Shown: positions 16,407 to 24,755, counted from the stretch's first letter. The stretch: DNA of 64,000 bases from Alloalcanivorax profundimaris (GCF_015265435.1 NZ_JABJWH010000036.1:62001-126000), one strand, 5' to 3'. Program-made: numbers and translations. Notes: a model not told the origin generated them from the letters alone.

Positions 16407-16745
16407 TCAGACAGAGGGAGGTCGGAAGGGGGAGCGAAAGAATCCGCTGATAGGAGGACTGCTGGGAGCAATCGACAATGCCGGGCTACTAATCACCGTA
16501 AATGCCACCGGGACCGCACTCAGTCCGCTCAAGTGGGAAGCCTGATGGCAGCAGTGATGCCGATCACCGTCTCCGTCGTCCGATTGAGGCGTGGAGGTGA
16601 CGATGTGAAGCTGGGAGGGCTCGTTGGTGGCCTCAGCGTGGGAATGTCCGTCCTTGTCCAGGGTATGCGCCACCACATCGCCACTCCAGACCAGGCTGTT
16701 GGTCAGGACCGCAAGGAGTGTGAGGGCATTCAGAAGACGGATCAT
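16407..16745 (-). CDS. czcI: CzcI-like small periplasmic protein
   Basis: A 112-residue secreted protein: signal peptide (MIRLLNALTLLAVLTNSLVW), then a His/Asp-rich mature part with HSHAE, DDGDGD and a HHCCHQASH cluster. It precedes czcC as czcI does in known czcICBA operons, where the product influences induction. The predicted promoter is at 16753-16781. The partial gene at 1-247 is a diverged paralogue with the same plan. Confidence 0.75.
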   Translation of the reverse strand: MIRLLNALTLLAVLTNSLVWSGDVVAHTLDKDGHSHAEATNEPSQLHIVTSTPQSDDGDGDRHHCCHQASHLSGLSAVPVAFTVISSPALSIAPSSPPISGFFRSPFRPPSV

Positions 16746-16752
16746 GAACTAA

Positions 16753-16781
16753 ATACTACCGGCCTCTACCTCGTTCGGCAA
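16753..16781 (-). promoter_or_regulatory. Predicted promoter of the czcI-czcCBA unit
   Basis: On the minus strand TTGCCG (16781-16776) and TAGTAT (16758-16753) are separated by 17 bp. The -35 box overlaps the -35 of the divergent promoter at 16774-16802, so the two units share a compact control region. Confidence 0.5.
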
Positions 16782-16802
16782 CCGGACATTTTGTCCTATA
16801 CT
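16774..16802 (+). promoter_or_regulatory. Predicted promoter of the thioesterase gene, with palindrome
   Basis: TTCGGC (16774-16779) and TATACT (16797-16802) have a 17-bp spacer. A perfect inverted repeat GGACA-TTT-TGTCC (16784-16796) fills the spacer next to the -10 box and could be a repressor or activator site. Confidence 0.5.
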
Positions 16803-16837
16803 CAACGCCCCTGACACACCCGGCCAAGGAGAATGAT

Positions 16838-17269
16838 ATGCCCAGCCGTTTCGAAGAAGTCCGTGACGACGTGCTGTCCCACCCGCTTCACCGCGCCTGT
16901 GGCCTGCGCCTGCATAAGGCCGCCGACGGCGAAAGCGAAGTGGAAATCGAACTCAACGACTTCACCCTCAACCCGGAGGGCTCGCTGCACGGTGGCATGC
17001 TCTACACGTTCTTCGACGTGGCCTGCTTCTTCGCCTGCCTGACCCTGCTGGAGGCCGACAAACATCCGGTGTCGATCGAAACCCACACCAGCGTGCTGCG
17101 CGCCGCCTTCAAGGGCGACCGGGTGGTGATCCGCGCCCGCGTGGATCGCCTCGGCCGCACCCTGGCGGCGATGCGCGCGGACGCCGTCGCCATTAAACCC
17201 GACGGTGGCGAGAAGCTGATCGCCACCGGCTCGGTGACCAAATCCATCATCAGCCCGGCCGGCGCCTGA
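16838..17269 (+). CDS. PaaI-like hotdog-fold thioesterase
   Basis: A 143-residue hotdog protein with the PaaI/YdiI-type core NPEGSLHGGMLYTFFDVAC, in which HGG and the helix Asp are the usual active-site region, followed by beta strands (SIETHTSVLRAAFKGDRVVIRARV). Likely an acyl-CoA thioesterase acting in the cytoplasm; the substrate is unknown. AAGGAG lies 7 nt before the ATG. From here on base composition returns to GC-rich core values, so it probably marks the right boundary of the metal island. Confidence 0.82.
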   Translation: MPSRFEEVRDDVLSHPLHRACGLRLHKAADGESEVEIELNDFTLNPEGSLHGGMLYTFFDVACFFACLTLLEADKHPVSIETHTSVLRAAFKGDRVVIRARVDRLGRTLAAMRADAVAIKPDGGEKLIATGSVTKSIISPAGA

Positions 17270-17437
17270 GTCTTTCCAAGGCGACCAGACGGCCCGGGAA
17301 GGCGATGAAATGGTTTGTTTACTCTGAACCGGTAGTAGTATCTTCGTAGAAACAATGAGCGCGCCGTGAACGGTGATGACTTTTTAACCAGCGGCGCCGA
17401 TAATTTGAGCAGATTCATGGGGCAAGGGGAGATCACC

Positions 17438-17890
17438 ATGTACCGCATCATGGTTGTCGACGACGAAGATTATATTCTCAAGGCGCTGAACCGGGTTCTG
17501 GCGACGCGGCCGGACTGGGAAGTGGAAACCTACACGGACGCCGCCACCGCGTTACGGCGCGCCCGCACCACCGTGTTCGACGCGGTGATCACCGATTACC
17601 GGATGCCGGACATGGACGGCATTGAGATGCTGCAGGAGTTGCGGACCATGCAGCCGGATACCATCCGTATCCTGCTCACCGGAGTGATCGATATCGACAC
17701 CCTGATGTCCGCCATCAACCAGGCCGGCGCCTTCCGCTTCGTGCCCAAACCCTGGGACGACGACCAGTTGCTGGAAAGTGTCGAGGAGGGTCTGAAATTC
17801 CGCGATATCCTGGTGGAAAATAAAATTCTCGCGCAGACCGTTCGCGACCAGCGCGAAGCCCTCAGAAGCATGGGTTACGACGGGGAGTAA
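17438..17890 (+). CDS. Stand-alone response regulator receiver protein
   Basis: A 150-residue CheY-like receiver domain: acidic pocket VVDDEDY, phospho-acceptor Asp in ITDYRMPDMDG, conserved Thr in ILLTG and Lys in PKPW. A C-terminal helix of about 30 residues follows but no DNA-binding or enzymatic output domain. The ATG at 17438 was chosen for its GGGGAG site; the longer GTG frame from 17366 adds non-domain residues. It lies 5 nt before the histidine kinase gene, which is its probable partner. It may act by protein contact. Confidence 0.85.
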   Translation: MYRIMVVDDEDYILKALNRVLATRPDWEVETYTDAATALRRARTTVFDAVITDYRMPDMDGIEMLQELRTMQPDTIRILLTGVIDIDTLMSAINQAGAFRFVPKPWDDDQLLESVEEGLKFRDILVENKILAQTVRDQREALRSMGYDGE

Positions 17891-17895
17891 CCCGC

Positions 17896-19353
17896 ATGGA
17901 TCTATTTACATCGTTACAGGGGCCGTTTGCCGGGCTGGGGAGCCAGGGGCTGTTTCTGATGTCCTCCACGGTGATCCTGCTGATCATCATTTTCTTTATG
18001 TACAAAACCTACCGGGCCTCCATGAACGTGGAGGCCAAATTGTCCGAATTCGCCTCCCTGAGCCAGAGCGCCTTCGGCCGCAAACTGCGGTTGATCGAAG
18101 TGAACGCGGACGAGTACAAACTCAACAAACGGGTACTCGGGCCGCTGGCGCGGATCATCGACGAATACTGTGTAATGACCACCAACGAAAAAGGGATCAT
18201 TACCTTCGCCAACGACCGCTTTTTGTCACTCAGCGGCTTTTCCTTCCGGCAGCTGATCGGCCAGCACGAGAGCATGCATCACCCCAAGGACCGCCCCGAG
18301 CTGAGCGCCCATTTCATGCACTGCGAGCAGGCGCGACGCGGCGTCTGGAGCGGCGAGGTGTGCGGCCGCGGCGCGGACGGTGAGCTGTACTGGGTGAATA
18401 TGTTTATTTTCCCGCTGTCGTACATCACCGACGAAGACGACGGCTATATTTATTTCGGCACCGACATCACCCAGATCAAGGCGCAGAACAGTGAGTTGAT
18501 CCAGGCGGTGCGCGACAAGGACGACAAGATCAACCAGGTGGAATCCATGTTGCTGCATTCGGAAAAGATGGCCTCCCTGGGCACGATTTCCGCGGGCATC
18601 GCCCACGAGATCAACAACCCGATTGCCTTCGTCTCCGCCAACCTGCGCCGCAGCGAACAGTACCTGACCACCCTGTCGAAAGTGATCGCCGGGCTGCGCC
18701 GCCGTATCAGCCCGGAACGCTTTGAACAATTCCTGCAGGCGGAACAGTCGTTGCGCCTGAATATGGATTCGCTGGAGATGATTCTTAACGATCATCCGCA
18801 CCTGATGCGCGAAACCAGTGAAGGCATCGACCGGATCAAGAAAATCATCCGCGACCTGAAGCACTTCTCCCATAACGAGCAGGAACGCTATCAGCCGGTG
18901 GATCTGTCCCGCTGCGTGGCCACGTCCATGAACCTGGCGCGCCACGAACTGGAACGCGTGCGCGTCACCACCCACCTGCCGCCGGATCTGCCGCCGGTGA
19001 ACGGTTCGGAGAGCCAGCTCTCTCAAGTGCTGATGAACATTCTGGTCAACGCCGCCCAGGCGGTGGAGCAGGATGGCGAGATCCGCATCGAAGCGCACAG
19101 CGACGAGCAGTCGTATTGCCTGTCGGTGAGCGACAACGGTCCGGGCATGGAGGCGGCCCACCTGGATCAGATCTTCGAGCCGTTCTTCACCACCAAGCCG
19201 ATTGGCCAGGGCACCGGCCTGGGGCTGTCCATCTCCCAGGATATTATCCAGCGCCACGGCGGCACCCTCACCGCCACCAGCGCCCCCGGCGAGGGTACCC
19301 GCATCGACATCCGCCTGCCGCTGGCGGAAAAGAAGCGTGCCCATGCAGCCTGA
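17896..19353 (+). CDS. PAS-containing sensor histidine kinase
   Basis: A 485-residue kinase: one N-terminal membrane helix (about 20-36, STVILLIIIFFMY), a PAS domain (about 95-200, ITFANDRFLSLSGF to YIYFGTDITQIK), a coiled segment, the phospho-acceptor motif IAHEINNP (about residue 236), and an ATPase domain with NAAQAV (N box), SDNGPGM (G1), FEPFFTTK (F box) and GTGLGLSIS (G2). It is cytoplasm-facing with a single anchor and no periplasmic sensor, so it probably reads an internal or membrane signal such as redox. It is encoded with its receiver upstream and a Cys-cluster protein overlapping downstream. Confidence 0.9.
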   Translation: MDLFTSLQGPFAGLGSQGLFLMSSTVILLIIIFFMYKTYRASMNVEAKLSEFASLSQSAFGRKLRLIEVNADEYKLNKRVLGPLARIIDEYCVMTTNEKGIITFANDRFLSLSGFSFRQLIGQHESMHHPKDRPELSAHFMHCEQARRGVWSGEVCGRGADGELYWVNMFIFPLSYITDEDDGYIYFGTDITQIKAQNSELIQAVRDKDDKINQVESMLLHSEKMASLGTISAGIAHEINNPIAFVSANLRRSEQYLTTLSKVIAGLRRRISPERFEQFLQAEQSLRLNMDSLEMILNDHPHLMRETSEGIDRIKKIIRDLKHFSHNEQERYQPVDLSRCVATSMNLARHELERVRVTTHLPPDLPPVNGSESQLSQVLMNILVNAAQAVEQDGEIRIEAHSDEQSYCLSVSDNGPGMEAAHLDQIFEPFFTTKPIGQGTGLGLSISQDIIQRHGGTLTATSAPGEGTRIDIRLPLAEKKRAHAA

Positions 19354-20044
19354 TATCCACTACCAGCTGACCCGCACCGACGGGCGCGTGACCCACATCG
19401 AGCTGCACCAGGAACCGGAGAACCACCGCCTCGCCGTGGACCCGGATTTCGTGCCCCCGGACTGGGCGCTGCTGGAACACTGCCAGTGCTCGCACTGCCC
19501 GCTGAGCCGCGACGAACACCGCTATTGTCCGATCGCCCGCAACCTGGCGTGGCTGCTCCCTGAACAACAGCTTGGCCACTCCTTCGACCCCATCCATCTA
19601 AGGGTCACCACCCGGGAACGGGAATACCGGCTGGACACCACCGCGCAGCGGGCGCTGAGTTCACTGTTCGGGCTGGTGTGCGCGCTCAGCGACTGCCCGC
19701 ACACCCGCTTCCTGCGGCCCATGGCCCTGTTCCATCTGCCGGTGAGCACGGAAACGGAAACCCTGACCCGCGCCGCCGGCTTCTTCCTGCTGCGCCGCTA
19801 CCTGGCGAAACGGGACAACCCCGACCTGCCGCTGAACCTGGAAGACATGGACCGCGCGTACCGCAATCTGGGCGAACTGAACCGCTGTTTCGTCGGCCGC
19901 TTCCGCCACCCGGACGGCTCCGACGCGCCGATCAACGCGATGATCCTGCTGCACGTCCTGACCAAGGAAGTGAACGGCGAACTGCACGAGCAGCTCGACG
20001 ACCTGGCCGGGCTGTTCCGCCAGGCCGCCGGCCCCGCCCCCTAG
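19343..20044 (+). CDS. Uncharacterised Cys-cluster protein coupled to the kinase gene
   Basis: A 233-residue soluble protein that I do not recognise with certainty. Near residues 47-62 it has a C-x-C-x2-C-x9-C cluster (CQCSHCP, later RYCPIARN), and further on C-x5-C (VCALSDCP). This could hold a metal or Fe-S centre or be redox-active. The rest is helical, with RFLRPMALFHLPVSTETETL and an AINAMILLHVLTKEVN stretch. The ATG overlaps the kinase gene by 11 bp, so it is translationally coupled and probably belongs to the same signalling pathway. Function unknown. Confidence 0.8.
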   Translation: MQPDIHYQLTRTDGRVTHIELHQEPENHRLAVDPDFVPPDWALLEHCQCSHCPLSRDEHRYCPIARNLAWLLPEQQLGHSFDPIHLRVTTREREYRLDTTAQRALSSLFGLVCALSDCPHTRFLRPMALFHLPVSTETETLTRAAGFFLLRRYLAKRDNPDLPLNLEDMDRAYRNLGELNRCFVGRFRHPDGSDAPINAMILLHVLTKEVNGELHEQLDDLAGLFRQAAGPAP

Positions 20045-20116
20045 CAACCCGATGCGCTTTCAGCGGCCGGCGTGTTAACGTCGATTTTCTTTTTCGTTTG
20101 TCTCGGGACTATCAAC

Positions 20117-20899
20117 ATGAAACTAAAAAACGCCGTGGCTCTGATCACCGGTTCGTCTTCCGGCATCGGCGCCGCCACCGCCCGTTTGTTCGCGGAACAG
20201 GGCTGCCACGTAGTGATCAATTACAGCCGTAACGAAGAGGGCGCCCGCGCCGTGGCCAAGGATTGCGAGGCGTTCGGCGTCCGCACCCTGGTTCAGCAGG
20301 CGGACGTGTCCGACGACACCCAGTGCCAGACCCTGGTGGAAGCGACCCTGGCGGAGTTCGGCCGCCTGGACGTGCTGGTCAACAACGCCGGCACCACCAA
20401 ATTCTGCGCCCACCAGGATCTGGACGGCCTGAGCAAGGACGACTTCCTGCACCTCTACGCGGTGAACACCGTGGGGCCCTACCAGATGACCCGCGCCGCC
20501 GAGAAAGCGCTGCGCCAGGCGGGCACCGCCCAGGTGATCAACATGGCCTCCATCGCCGGCCTCGCCGGGGTGGGCAGCTCGATCGCCTACGCCGCCTCCA
20601 AGGGCGCCCTGCTGACAATGACCAAGTCCCTGGCCCGGGTGCTGGGTCCGGAGATTCGTGTCAACGCCATCTGCCCGGGCTTCGTGCAGGGCGAATGGCT
20701 GGAGAAAGGGCTGGGCAAGGAGGCTTACGCCAACCTGCTGGCCAAGACCAAGGCCGGCGCCGCCCTGAATGACGCCGCCTCGCCGGAAACCGTTGCCCAG
20801 GCGGTGCTGGGACTGGTGATCGGCGGCGACCTGGTCACCGGCGAAGCGCTGCTGGTGGACGGCGGCAGCCACCTCAATGCCAGCGGCGTGCGCCGCTGA
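20117..20899 (+). CDS. SDR family oxidoreductase
   Basis: A 260-residue classical short-chain dehydrogenase. Cofactor motif TGSSSGIG, NNAG (VLVNNAG), catalytic Ser in NMASIAG, Y-x3-K in YAASKGA and the SDR C-terminal PGFVQGEW segment are visible. It should oxidise or reduce an alcohol/ketone with NAD(P). The start MKLKNAVALITG at 20117 is preferred over the ORF's earlier ATG because SDRs begin just before the first strand. It is 72 nt after the Cys-cluster gene and may not be in that operon. Substrate unknown. Confidence 0.85.
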   Translation: MKLKNAVALITGSSSGIGAATARLFAEQGCHVVINYSRNEEGARAVAKDCEAFGVRTLVQQADVSDDTQCQTLVEATLAEFGRLDVLVNNAGTTKFCAHQDLDGLSKDDFLHLYAVNTVGPYQMTRAAEKALRQAGTAQVINMASIAGLAGVGSSIAYAASKGALLTMTKSLARVLGPEIRVNAICPGFVQGEWLEKGLGKEAYANLLAKTKAGAALNDAASPETVAQAVLGLVIGGDLVTGEALLVDGGSHLNASGVRR

Positions 20900-20970
20900 A
20901 TGAAAACCGGCGTGGGTCAACGGCACTGTCTTTCCCCGCCACGGCGCGCCACGCCCGGAGCCCTTAGAGC

Positions 20971-21002
20971 TTGACCCGGGGGCAGCACCAGGGTTGTATA
21001 GT
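20971..21002 (+). promoter_or_regulatory. CueR-like MerR-family promoter for the copper genes
   Basis: TTGACC (20971-20976) and TATAGT (20997-21002) are separated by 20 bp (19 bp if GTATAG is used). The stretched spacer carries an imperfect dyad with ACCC and GGGT ends, as in CueR-regulated promoters. The calculated start point (21008-21009) falls on the copL-like ATG. Confidence 0.6.
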
Positions 21003-21008
21003 CAGCCT

Positions 21009-21380
21009 ATGAATGTGTCGCTGCCCGCCCGCCCCGTTTTCCTGATCCTGCTGCTTTGGCTGGCGGGCGGGCTGTTGTGGTCGCCGGTGCAAGCGGCTCA
21101 CATCATGAACGGGCCGCCACACGGCCCCACCAGCGAAATGCCATGCGCTGGCGCGCAAGCCGGACAGACCGCCGCCCATACGCATTGCCAAGGCACCGAC
21201 CACAATAGCGCGCCCTGCTCCTGCGCTCAGGCCTGTCAGGGCAGCGGCATGCCGGCCACGCTGGCGCCGGCGCGAGCGCCCCACGCTGCCCCCACGCTGA
21301 ATACCGCCCCTGCCGGGGACCGGCTCTCGGGTTTTCACACCTCGCCCTGGCGGCCACCGTCCGCACCACTCCCGATTTAA
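21009..21380 (+). CDS. CopL-like Cys/His-rich secreted protein
   Basis: A 123-residue protein: signal peptide (MNVSLPARPVFLILLLWLAGG, cleavage after about VQA) and a mature part with HIMNGPPHG, HTHCQGTDH and a CSCAQACQG cluster, then a Pro/Ala-rich tail. Small Cys/His proteins of this kind (CopL) precede copA in copper operons and affect copper induction. The start at 21009 is the only ATG before the hydrophobic core. It coincides with the predicted transcription start, so the mRNA may lack a leader. It is 50 nt upstream of copA. Confidence 0.7.
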   Translation: MNVSLPARPVFLILLLWLAGGLLWSPVQAAHIMNGPPHGPTSEMPCAGAQAGQTAAHTHCQGTDHNSAPCSCAQACQGSGMPATLAPARAPHAAPTLNTAPAGDRLSGFHTSPWRPPSAPLPI

Positions 21381-21430
21381 AGATTCCACGCGCCCCGGCG
21401 CGAACCTCTTTTTTAATCAGGAGTCATTCC

Positions 21431-23290
21431 ATGACCTCTTCAGCTGTTATCGGGCGTCGTCGTTTCGTCCAGGGCCTGGCCCTGGGCGCGGGCGCCCTCG
21501 GCATCGGCGGTTTCGGCCTGAGCCCCGCCCGGCTACTGGCCGACCAGGGCCAGACCGGCGCGCCCATCCTCAGCGGTAATACCTTTAATCTCGCCATCGG
21601 CGGCGCCGACGTGAATATCACCGGAAAAAAGCGACCCGGGATGCTGGTCAACGGCAGCCTGCCGGCCCCCACCCTGCGCTGGCGGGAAGGCGATACCGTT
21701 ACTCTCAACGTCACCAACTACCTGCCGGCCACCAGTTCGATTCACTGGCATGGCCTGCTGCTGCCGTTCCAAATGGACGGCGTGCCGGGGCTGTCCTTCG
21801 ACGGCATACCGCCCGGCGAGACCTTCACCTACCGCTTCCCAATCAAACAGAACGGCACCTACTGGTATCACAGCCATTCCGGTTTCCAGGAACAAAGCGG
21901 CGTCTACGGCGCCATCGTCATTGACCCGCGAGACGCCGAACCGGAACCGGTGGACCGCGACTACGTGATGGTGCTGTCCGACTGGAGCGACGAGAAGCCG
22001 GAGCAGATCTACGCCACCCTGAAAAAGCTCAGCCACTACTACAACTTCAACGAGCGCACCATCTTCGACACGCTGCGCGACTTCCGTGAAAAAGGCGTGG
22101 CGCAAACGCTCAAGGACCGGCACATGTGGAACACCATGCGCATGAGCCAAAGCGATCTCGCCGATGTCACCGGCTATACCTACACCTACCTGCTCAACGG
22201 GCGCAGCCCGAACGCCAACTGGACCGGTCTGTTCAGACCCGGGGAACGAGTGAAGCTGCGTTTCGTCAACGCCAGCGCCATGACGTTCTTCGATATCCGC
22301 ATCCCCGGCCTGGACATGACCGTGGTGGCTTTGGACGGGCAGCCGGTGAAACCGGTGCGCTTCCATGAATGCCGGCTGGGCGTGGCGGAAACCATCGATG
22401 TGATCGTCACCCCCGAGAAAAAGCAGGCGTTCACCGTATTCGCGCAGAGCATCGACCGCTCCGGCTTCGCGCGCGGCACCCTCACCCCCGACCCGGCCAT
22501 GAACGCGGCCGTGCCGGCGATGGACCCGCCGCCGCTGTTGGGGCACACCGAAATGGGTATGGGCGGCATGGCCGGCATGAACCATGGCGATATGGAAGGC
22601 ATGAACCACGGTGCGATGGATCACGGCAAGATGGACCCTGGCAAGATGAATCATGACGCCATGAAGGGCATGCAGCACGACGGCGACCACAAGGTGCCGT
22701 TCGCGTTCGTGGCCGATAACCCGGATCTGGCGCCGCGCAGCAGCGCCGTCCAGCATCTGGATTCCGAACACGGGCCGGGCGTGGACATGCGCGCCATGGC
22801 GCCGGCGGCGATGCTCGACGATCCCGGCATCGGCCTGCGCGGACGCGACTGGAAGGTCCTCACCTACGCGGACATGGAAACCGCCGGCGGCCCGCCGGAC
22901 AGCCTGACGCCGGACCGCGAGATCGTCTTGCACCTGACCGGCAACATGAGCCGCTATATGTGGAGCTTCAACGGCATCAAGTTCGCCGATTCCGTGCCCC
23001 TGGAGCTTTACCACGGCGAGCGGGCGCGCATCACCCTGGTCAACGACACCATGATGACCCACCCGATTCACCTGCACGGTTTGTGGAGCGATTTGGAGCT
23101 GGGCGATGGCCGCCTGCTGCGCAAGCACACCATCACCGTGAAACCCGGCGAAAAACTGAGCTACCTGGTGCGCGCCGATGCCACCGGACGCTGGGCCTAC
23201 CACTGTCATCTGCTTTACCACATGGAGGCCGGCATGTTCCGCGAGGTGCGCGTGGTCGACAACGCAACGGCGAAGGAGGCACGCTCATGA
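21431..23290 (+). CDS. copA: CopA/PcoA-type periplasmic multicopper oxidase
   Basis: A 619-residue copper-resistance oxidase. The Tat signal is GRRRFVQGLALG. Three cupredoxin domains carry the four His-rich copper motifs: SIHWHG, YWYHSHSG, HPIHLHG and the C-terminal HCHLLYHMEAGM, which holds the type 1 copper ligands. A Met/His-rich insert (about residues 375-420, with repeats such as MNHGDM and MDHGKM) can bind extra Cu(I). It oxidises Cu(I) and binds copper in the periplasm. It follows the copL-like gene and overlaps copB by 4 bp. Confidence 0.95.
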   Translation: MTSSAVIGRRRFVQGLALGAGALGIGGFGLSPARLLADQGQTGAPILSGNTFNLAIGGADVNITGKKRPGMLVNGSLPAPTLRWREGDTVTLNVTNYLPATSSIHWHGLLLPFQMDGVPGLSFDGIPPGETFTYRFPIKQNGTYWYHSHSGFQEQSGVYGAIVIDPRDAEPEPVDRDYVMVLSDWSDEKPEQIYATLKKLSHYYNFNERTIFDTLRDFREKGVAQTLKDRHMWNTMRMSQSDLADVTGYTYTYLLNGRSPNANWTGLFRPGERVKLRFVNASAMTFFDIRIPGLDMTVVALDGQPVKPVRFHECRLGVAETIDVIVTPEKKQAFTVFAQSIDRSGFARGTLTPDPAMNAAVPAMDPPPLLGHTEMGMGGMAGMNHGDMEGMNHGAMDHGKMDPGKMNHDAMKGMQHDGDHKVPFAFVADNPDLAPRSSAVQHLDSEHGPGVDMRAMAPAAMLDDPGIGLRGRDWKVLTYADMETAGGPPDSLTPDREIVLHLTGNMSRYMWSFNGIKFADSVPLELYHGERARITLVNDTMMTHPIHLHGLWSDLELGDGRLLRKHTITVKPGEKLSYLVRADATGRWAYHCHLLYHMEAGMFREVRVVDNATAKEARS

Positions 23291-24003
23291 AACAGGCACA
23301 TCCGATAACCGCCGCCGCCTTGCTGGCACTGTCACCCCTGGTTCAGGCGATGGACAAGCACGAGCCGGCGTTCAGCCGGGTGATCGTCGATGAGTTCGAG
23401 ACCCGGGACGCCGACGAAGGCACCGTGGCCGCCTGGGAGGCCGCGGCCTGGTACGGCGGCGACCTGAACAAGCTCTATCTCAGCACCGAAGGCGAGCGCC
23501 TGATGGACAACGGCGGCGAAACCGAAGGCTTCGAAACCCGGCTTGCCTGGAACCGCGCCTTCGCCCCGTTCTGGGACTGGCAGCTCGGCGCCCGCCGGGA
23601 CTGGCAGCCGGACGACCCGAACCGGGACTGGGCCAGTTTCGGGGTTCAAGGGCTGGCGCCCTATCTGTTCGAAAGCGAGGCCACCCTGTTCGTGGGCGAG
23701 GAAGGGCTTACCAACCTGAGGCTGGAGGCGGAATACGAAATTCTGTTTACCCAGAAGCTGATCCTGGTGCCGGCGGTGGAAGCCAACTTTTACGGTAAGG
23801 AGGATGAAGAACTCGGCATCGGCGAAGGGCTCACCGATATCGAAGCCGGCCTGCGGCTACGCTACGAGATCCGCCGTGAGTTCGCGCCCTACATCGGCGT
23901 GAACTGGGAGCGGCGGTTCGGTGATACCGCCGCTAAAACCCGTGGCGCTGGAGACGACGTTTCCGAGACCACCCTGGTGGCCGGCGTTCGCCTCTGGTTC
24001 TAG
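23287..24003 (+). CDS. copB: CopB outer-membrane copper-resistance protein
   Basis: A 238-residue protein of the CopB family: a signal peptide (to about QAM) and a beta-strand pattern with alternating aromatic residues, including NRAFAPFWDWQLGARRDWQ, then GLAPYLFESEATLFVGEEG, and a C-terminal strand ending in Phe (VAGVRLWF), typical of outer-membrane barrels. The Met-rich N-terminal region seen in many CopB proteins is absent, so this is the short form. The ATG overlaps the copA stop by 4 bp. It converges on the carbonic anhydrase gene with an 8-bp gap. Confidence 0.88.
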   Translation: MKQAHPITAAALLALSPLVQAMDKHEPAFSRVIVDEFETRDADEGTVAAWEAAAWYGGDLNKLYLSTEGERLMDNGGETEGFETRLAWNRAFAPFWDWQLGARRDWQPDDPNRDWASFGVQGLAPYLFESEATLFVGEEGLTNLRLEAEYEILFTQKLILVPAVEANFYGKEDEELGIGEGLTDIEAGLRLRYEIRREFAPYIGVNWERRFGDTAAKTRGAGDDVSETTLVAGVRLWF

Positions 24004-24011
24004 GGCGCCGG

Positions 24012-24650
24012 TCAGCCCTCGTAGCTGTCCGCTTCCAGGTCGCGAAGTTCCTGGTTGGTCTGCACGCCCAGGTCCAGGTCGCTGAGCTTGCCGTTGGCGA
24101 TGGAGTAGATCCAGCCGTGGATGCTCAGCGGCTGCTCGCGGCGCCAGGCTTCCTGGACCACGGTGGTGTTGGCCACGTTGATCACCTGGCGGGCCACGTT
24201 CAGCTCGCACATGCGATCCAGGCGGGCGCCGTCGTCGGGCAGCTCGGCCAGGGCCTTGCGGTTGCGCAGGTAAAGCTCACGCACCTGTCGCAGCCAATTG
24301 TCGATCAGCCCGTGGGGCTGGTCTTCCATGGCGGCGCGCACGCCGCCGCAACCGTAATGGCCGACCACCATGATGTGCTCCACCTTGAGCACGTCCACGG
24401 CGAACTGCAGCACGGACAGCAGGTTCAGGTCGGTGTGATTGACCAGGTTGGCCACGTTGCGGTGCACGAACAACTCGCCGGGCATCAGGCCGACGATCTG
24501 GTTGGCGGGCACCCGGGAATCGGCGCAGCCGATCCACAGAAAGCGCGGGCTTTGCTGGTTTTCCAGGGTTTTGAAGAAGCCGGGGTTATCCAGCTCGATG
24601 TCTCGGCGCCACTCTTCGTTCTTTTGAAACAGTTCAGGCAGGGTTTTCAC
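24012..24650 (-). CDS. can: Beta-carbonic anhydrase
   Basis: A 212-residue beta-class carbonic anhydrase converting CO2 and water to bicarbonate in the cytoplasm. The zinc ligands C42, H98 and C101 and the D44-R46 dyad (GCADSRVPAN; VGHYGCGGV) are present, as are HRNVAN and WRREQPLSIHGWIY. Length and motifs match E. coli Can. No partner operon is obvious. Confidence 0.94.
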   Translation of the reverse strand: MKTLPELFQKNEEWRRDIELDNPGFFKTLENQQSPRFLWIGCADSRVPANQIVGLMPGELFVHRNVANLVNHTDLNLLSVLQFAVDVLKVEHIMVVGHYGCGGVRAAMEDQPHGLIDNWLRQVRELYLRNRKALAELPDDGARLDRMCELNVARQVINVANTTVVQEAWRREQPLSIHGWIYSIANGKLSDLDLGVQTNQELRDLEADSYEG

Positions 24651-24755
24651 GAATCAGCTCCCATTCGGAATCGCCCCATGATGCCGTACTCACCGAAAGC
24701 TGCAACGTGAAAAGTCTTTCAAAGTTTGGCGCCGGGGCCGGAACACGCCGGCGGC

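Noticed and set aside
21533-23221. 562-codon minus-strand frame opposite copA
   Set aside because: Compositional shadow of copA; no signal, family motif or ribosome site.
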